This document shows positions 60,834 through 64,000 of a stretch of DNA of 64,000 nt, in pieces. The position numbers were made by a program, and so were the translations under genes. The stretch is taken from contig NZ_WEGJ01000019.1 in assembly GCF_009604385.1 (NCBI RefSeq), positions 58,911 through 122,910 of the forward strand. The letters are read 5' to 3'. Source of the DNA: Streptomyces smaragdinus. Lineage in GTDB: Bacteria > Actinomycetota > Actinomycetes > Streptomycetales > Streptomycetaceae. The notes beneath the pieces were generated by a model. It was not told where the DNA came from. It saw only the letters and a list, made by a program, of their open reading frames with translations, and did not search any database. The number at the start of each line of letters is the position of its first letter. Position 1 is the stretch's first letter.

Positions 60834-61994
60834 ATGAGACGCATCGCGAACACGGAAAGACGCGCCCGCCTCGCAACCCGCCACGCCCTCACCGGTGGAG
60901 CCAAAGTAACCACACCGGAGGACGTCGCCACCGCCCTGGTGGCCCTCCACGCCACAGACCCCGCAACGGTCTACCTCTCAGCGGCCCTCCGCATGCAAAC
61001 CCCGTCCCTGACCGCCGTATCCGACGCCCTCTACGAAAACCCCCCGCAGCTGGTGAAGCTGCTGGCAATGCGCCGCACCCTCTTCGCCGTCAGCCACACC
61101 CTGGCCCCCCAGATCGACGCCGCAGCCGCCCGTGAAATCGCGGCGAAGGAACGTAAAGCCCTCCTCAAACACCTCACCACCTGGAACAACAAGGACGAAA
61201 CCTGGCTGGCCGAAGCCGAGGAAGCCGTCCTGGCCGTTCTGAAGGAAAGAGGCGAGGCAACAGGCCAGGAAATTTCCGCGGCGAACCCCCTGCTAAAAAC
61301 CAAGATCACCGTCTTCCCCGGCACGAAGCAGGAAACCGAAACCGGCGTAGCCTCCCGCGTCATCCGCGTACTGGCCGCCGACGGCCGCATCCGCCGGGGC
61401 CGCCCCAAGGGCTCCTGGACGTCGAGCCAATTCCGCTGGGCCCCGGGCGAGGCGTACCCCGAACTCCCCGAAGCCGACGCCCGCGCGGACATCGCGGCCC
61501 ACTGGCTCACCGCCTACGGCCCCGGCACGGAGGCGGACTTCACCTGGTGGACGGGCTGGACCCGCACGGCGGCCCGCAAGGCCCTCGCGGCGGCCGGCGC
61601 GGCGGAGGTCACCCTGGAGGACGGCCGCCCAGCCTACGTGGCGCCCGACGATGTTTCACGTGAAACCCCTCCCGACCAGCCCTGGGCCGCCCTCCTGCCG
61701 GCCCTGGACCCGACCCCGATGGGGTGGAAGGAACGGGAGTGGTTCCTGCCGGCCGGCGACGTCGGCCTCTACGACCGCAGCGGCAACATCGGCCCCACCG
61801 TCTGGTGGAACGGCCGCATCGTCGGCGGCTGGGCGCAGCGCCCCGACGGCGAGGTGGTGTGGCGCCTCCTCGAGTCCTCCGCCGAACTCACCGCCGCGGT
61901 GGAGGCGGAGGCGACGCGCCTCGCCGACCTGATCGGCGAGGCGCGGGCGACACCCCGCTTCCGCACCCCGCTGGAGCGCGAACTGACGGCGTGA
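60834..61994 (+). CDS. Winged-helix DNA-binding domain protein (HTH_42 type)
   Basis: A 386-residue protein of the widespread winged helix DNA-binding domain family (HTH_42), related to the E. coli glycosylase AlkX/YcaQ. The start is MRRIANTERRARLATRHALT; characteristic parts are VALHATDPATVYLSAALRMQ, LVKLLAMRRTLFAVSHTLA, and LLPALDPTPMGWKEREWFLP with GNIGPTVWWNGRIVGGWAQR. Actinobacterial members lack firm functions; some YcaQ-like proteins unhook DNA crosslinks. The coding sequence contains a perfect parS palindrome at codons 274-278. It converges with a serine hydrolase gene with four bases between stops. Confidence 0.87.
   Translation: MRRIANTERRARLATRHALTGGAKVTTPEDVATALVALHATDPATVYLSAALRMQTPSLTAVSDALYENPPQLVKLLAMRRTLFAVSHTLAPQIDAAAAREIAAKERKALLKHLTTWNNKDETWLAEAEEAVLAVLKERGEATGQEISAANPLLKTKITVFPGTKQETETGVASRVIRVLAADGRIRRGRPKGSWTSSQFRWAPGEAYPELPEADARADIAAHWLTAYGPGTEADFTWWTGWTRTAARKALAAAGAAEVTLEDGRPAYVAPDDVSRETPPDQPWAALLPALDPTPMGWKEREWFLPAGDVGLYDRSGNIGPTVWWNGRIVGGWAQRPDGEVVWRLLESSAELTAAVEAEATRLADLIGEARATPRFRTPLERELTA
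61653..61666. promoter_or_regulatory. parS site (ParB-binding centromere sequence)
   Basis: GTTTCACGTGAAAC, a perfect 14-base palindrome, is the core ParB recognition sequence conserved from Bacillus to Streptomyces; the preceding T also fits the 16-base form. It lies in a coding sequence, encoding part of VSRETP. No other copy was seen in the window. Confidence 0.85.
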
Positions 61995-61998
61995 CGCC

Positions 61999-63372
61999 CT
62001 ACGAGGCCGGCGTCCACCCGTCACTGCCGCCGGGGACGGGCGCCTTTGGGTCGTACGGCTTGCGCGTGAGGACGAACGTCGCGAGGTCGAGGTGGGTGAC
62101 CTCGCCGTCCGCGCCCCGTCGTACGCGCAGGGTCTCGCCCGTGTAGTACCCGTCGAGCCCGGTCCAGGTCCCGTCCGCCTCCGGCCGGAAACGGGAGGCG
62201 CGGCCCGCGGCGCCCAGCGGGGTGAGCTGGAGCCGGCGGTCGGCCTTGAGGTGCAGGGCGAAGGGGTTGGCGCCCCAGTACCAGGGGCCGGTGAGGTCCA
62301 GCAGCGCCGGGTCGACCGCGTCGGCGTCGAGCGGGCGCCAGGGGTCGGGGAAGCGGGGCTCGTGCTCGGCGACGAGGCGGATCAGGTCGTTGGCGACGGC
62401 GGTGGTGGTCATGCCGGAGGTGACGTTGGTGAGGACGACGGAGGCCAGGCCCTCCTCGACGCTCAGATGGAGCGAGGCGAGGAAGCCGGGCATGGATCCG
62501 GAGTGCCCGGCGATGATCCGCCCGTCCGGGGTACGGGACAGCTGGACGCCCAGTCCCTGTCCGGCGTCCCAGCTGCCGAAGGCGGGCGGGGCGGCGGGGG
62601 TGCGCATCTCCTCGAGGGTGTCCGCGCCGAGCACCCCGTCGGCGCCTTCGGCGAGGAACGCCGCGAACCGCGCCAGGTCCCCGGTCGTCGACCAGAGCTG
62701 CCCGGCGGGGCCCATCGCGCCGGTGTCGGTGAGGGGCTCGGGCAGCATCACGTCGGCCCAGGGGTGCACGGCGAAGCCCCCGGCGTGCGGGGCCTCGGGC
62801 AGCAGGGTGGTACGGGTCATGCCGAGGGGCTCCAGCACCTCGTCGGTGAGCACGTCGCCCCAGGCGGCGCCGCGCACCTGCTCGACGAGGGCGCCGAGGT
62901 AGGCGAAGCCGGGGTTGGAGTAGTGGTGCCGGCGGCCGGGCTCGAGGACGGTCTGCGCGGACTCGTCGTACAGGGCGGCGATGTCGGGCCGCAGACTTCC
63001 CGGGGTGCGCTCCCACCAGGGGCCGCGGGGCTCGGCGCCGAGGCCGGCGGTGTGGGTGAGGAGCTGATGGATGGTGGCGGAGCCGGCCTGGGTGCCCTTG
63101 AGGTGGGTGTCGAGCGGGTCGGCGAGGTCGATGAGCCCCTCGTCGCGCAGCCGCATGACGAGGACGGCGACGAACGTCTTGGTGATGGACCCGATGCGGT
63201 ACTGGGTGCCGGCGTCGGGCGCGTGCCCGTCGCCGAGCATGCTGCGCGATCCGGTCCACACCGTCTCCCCGTCACGGACCACGGCGGCGGCCAGCGAGGG
63301 GGTACGGCCCTGGGCCTGGGCGGTGGCGAGGCGGTGGAGCAGGGCGCGGCGGGTGGCGGGAAGGAGTGACAT
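61999..63372 (-). CDS. Serine hydrolase of the beta-lactamase/D-alanyl carboxypeptidase class
   Basis: A 457-residue class C-type serine hydrolase. S62 and K65 in QYRIGSITKTF form the SxxK motif, the Tyr-Ser-Asn motif is in RRHHYSNPGFAYLG, and GHSGSMPGFLASL supplies the His-Ser-Gly triad. A C-terminal lipocalin-like part of about 110 residues follows (LDLTGPWYWGANPFALHLKA; DGYYTGETLRVRRGADGE). No signal peptide is visible, so it is probably cytoplasmic; typical of esterase- or peptidase-like relatives rather than true beta-lactamases. Confidence 0.9.
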   Translation of the reverse strand: MSLLPATRRALLHRLATAQAQGRTPSLAAAVVRDGETVWTGSRSMLGDGHAPDAGTQYRIGSITKTFVAVLVMRLRDEGLIDLADPLDTHLKGTQAGSATIHQLLTHTAGLGAEPRGPWWERTPGSLRPDIAALYDESAQTVLEPGRRHHYSNPGFAYLGALVEQVRGAAWGDVLTDEVLEPLGMTRTTLLPEAPHAGGFAVHPWADVMLPEPLTDTGAMGPAGQLWSTTGDLARFAAFLAEGADGVLGADTLEEMRTPAAPPAFGSWDAGQGLGVQLSRTPDGRIIAGHSGSMPGFLASLHLSVEEGLASVVLTNVTSGMTTTAVANDLIRLVAEHEPRFPDPWRPLDADAVDPALLDLTGPWYWGANPFALHLKADRRLQLTPLGAAGRASRFRPEADGTWTGLDGYYTGETLRVRRGADGEVTHLDLATFVLTRKPYDPKAPVPGGSDGWTPAS

Positions 63373-63525
63373 GGCCGCAGGCTAACCGCCGCTTCCCCGA
63401 CGCGGCGCGGGAGTTTCCCGGGCCGCGTCCACGGCCACGGCGCGGGGCCTTGCCGGCCGGTGTCCCGCCCACGGCGCGATGGTCCCCGGCGGCCCCCGTG
63501 CCCCGGCCGCACCGCCGCCCGCGGA

Positions 63526-64000
63526 TCAGGCTCGGGTCCCCGGCACCACCACCCCCGACTCGTACGCCGCCACCACCGCCTGGGTGCGGTCCCGCAGCCC
63601 GAGCTTGTTGAGGATCCGGCTCACATGGGTCTTCACCGTCTCCTCGCTGACATGCAGCCCCGCGGCGATCTCCGGGTTGGACAGTCCCTGGGCGACGAGC
63701 CGCAGCACCTCCGTCTCGCGTGGGGTGAGCGTCGGCAGCCCCTGCTGCTGCGGCGCCGGAATCGTCCGGCGCTGACGGGCGAACTCCTCGATCAGCCGCC
63801 GGGTCACCGTCGGGGCCAGCAGGGCCTCGCCGGCGGCCACGACCCGTACCGCGTCGAAGAGATGCTCCGCCGTGACGTCCTTCAGCAGGAAGCCGCTCGC
63901 GCCGGCGGTCAGCGCCTCGTAGACGTACTCGTCGAGGTCGAACGTGGTGAGGATGAGGATCCGCGGCCCCTCCCTCACCACGTCCTCCCCCTCCCCCTCC
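63526..64000 (-). CDS. NarL/LuxR-type response regulator, 5' end cut by the window edge
   Basis: The C-terminal part, about 158 residues, of a two-component regulator. The end of the receiver is ILILTTFDLDEYVYEALTAG followed by ASGFLLKDVTAEHLFDAVRV, with the conserved Thr and Lys. The LuxR-type helix-turn-helix is TLTPRETEVLRLVAQGLSNP, EIAAGLHVSEETVKTHVSRI and LNKLGLRDRTQAVV. The frame stays open to the right edge, where it reads EGEGEDVVREG, so the phospho-acceptor region lies outside. The partner kinase is probably upstream on the same strand, also outside. Confidence 0.92.
   Translation of the reverse strand, partial: EGEGEDVVREGPRILILTTFDLDEYVYEALTAGASGFLLKDVTAEHLFDAVRVVAAGEALLAPTVTRRLIEEFARQRRTIPAPQQQGLPTLTPRETEVLRLVAQGLSNPEIAAGLHVSEETVKTHVSRILNKLGLRDRTQAVVAAYESGVVVPGTRA

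Noticed and set aside
59355..60950. 531-codon frame on the minus strand
   Set aside because: Arg/Pro/His-rich antisense of the cupin, MarR and GNAT genes.

Overview
The window is very GC-rich, uses GTG starts freely and carries many Streptomyces-type families (short dCTP deaminase, PstSCAB with GTTCACC-type PHO boxes, a DasR-like site, DUF5326, DUF6247, TPR-type XRE regulators). I read it as part of a Streptomyces or close-relative chromosome. Both ends cut genes: a DUF6882-like gene on the left and a NarL-type response regulator on the right.

Layout. Bases 1-9.4 kb hold membrane and secreted proteins: a seven-repeat DUF11/DUF7507 surface protein, an L,D-transpeptidase and a large secreted nuclease. 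From 9.4 to 13.7 kb is a worn accessory stretch: a lipoprotein, a HAD hydrolase remnant, a Nudix gene, an HTH/TPR regulator divergent from an ATPase-fold protein, and two adjacent toxin-antitoxin loci whose antitoxins look intact but whose toxins have both lost their centre. From 13.76 to 23.84 kb is an island at a tRNA-Gly(CCC) gene. Three copies of the 3' half of the tRNA (42 bp each), each with its own terminator and paired TGGCACG repeats, indicate successive integrations. The island carries a small DUF6247/RelE-like operon, an unrecognised two-gene low-GC operon (DUF4365 nuclease-like protein plus a 405-residue unknown), an XRE regulator and a sugar-modification set (epimerase, GT2 glycosyltransferase, hexapeptide-repeat protein). 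No integrase, replication or transfer gene is visible in it.

From 24 to 33.9 kb are dcd, an SGNH-lectin hydrolase, a Yip1-like membrane protein, two tandem FG-GAP secreted proteins, an MFS transporter and uppP. From 33.9 to 48.6 kb lies a phosphate-centred region: a short Rho paralogue, then (on the minus strand, in transcription order) a second PstS, an OmpR-type regulator with a degenerate receiver, pstS, pstC, pstA and pstB, and further on a PhoX-type phosphatase with a clear PHO box. Inside this region are an unusual fused GlyQS glycyl-tRNA synthetase and a NagZ-like GH3 enzyme preceded by a DasR-like site.

From 48.6 to 64 kb are ordinary chromosomal genes: YibE/F, flotillin with an NfeD-like OB protein, cupins, a holin-family membrane protein, a cystathionine gamma-lyase/synthase family enzyme, LysR and two MarR regulators, a flavohaemoprotein, a HAD hydrolase, GNAT acetyltransferases, a winged-helix protein whose coding sequence contains a perfect parS site, and a serine hydrolase. 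No CRISPR array, rRNA or complete insertion sequence was seen.
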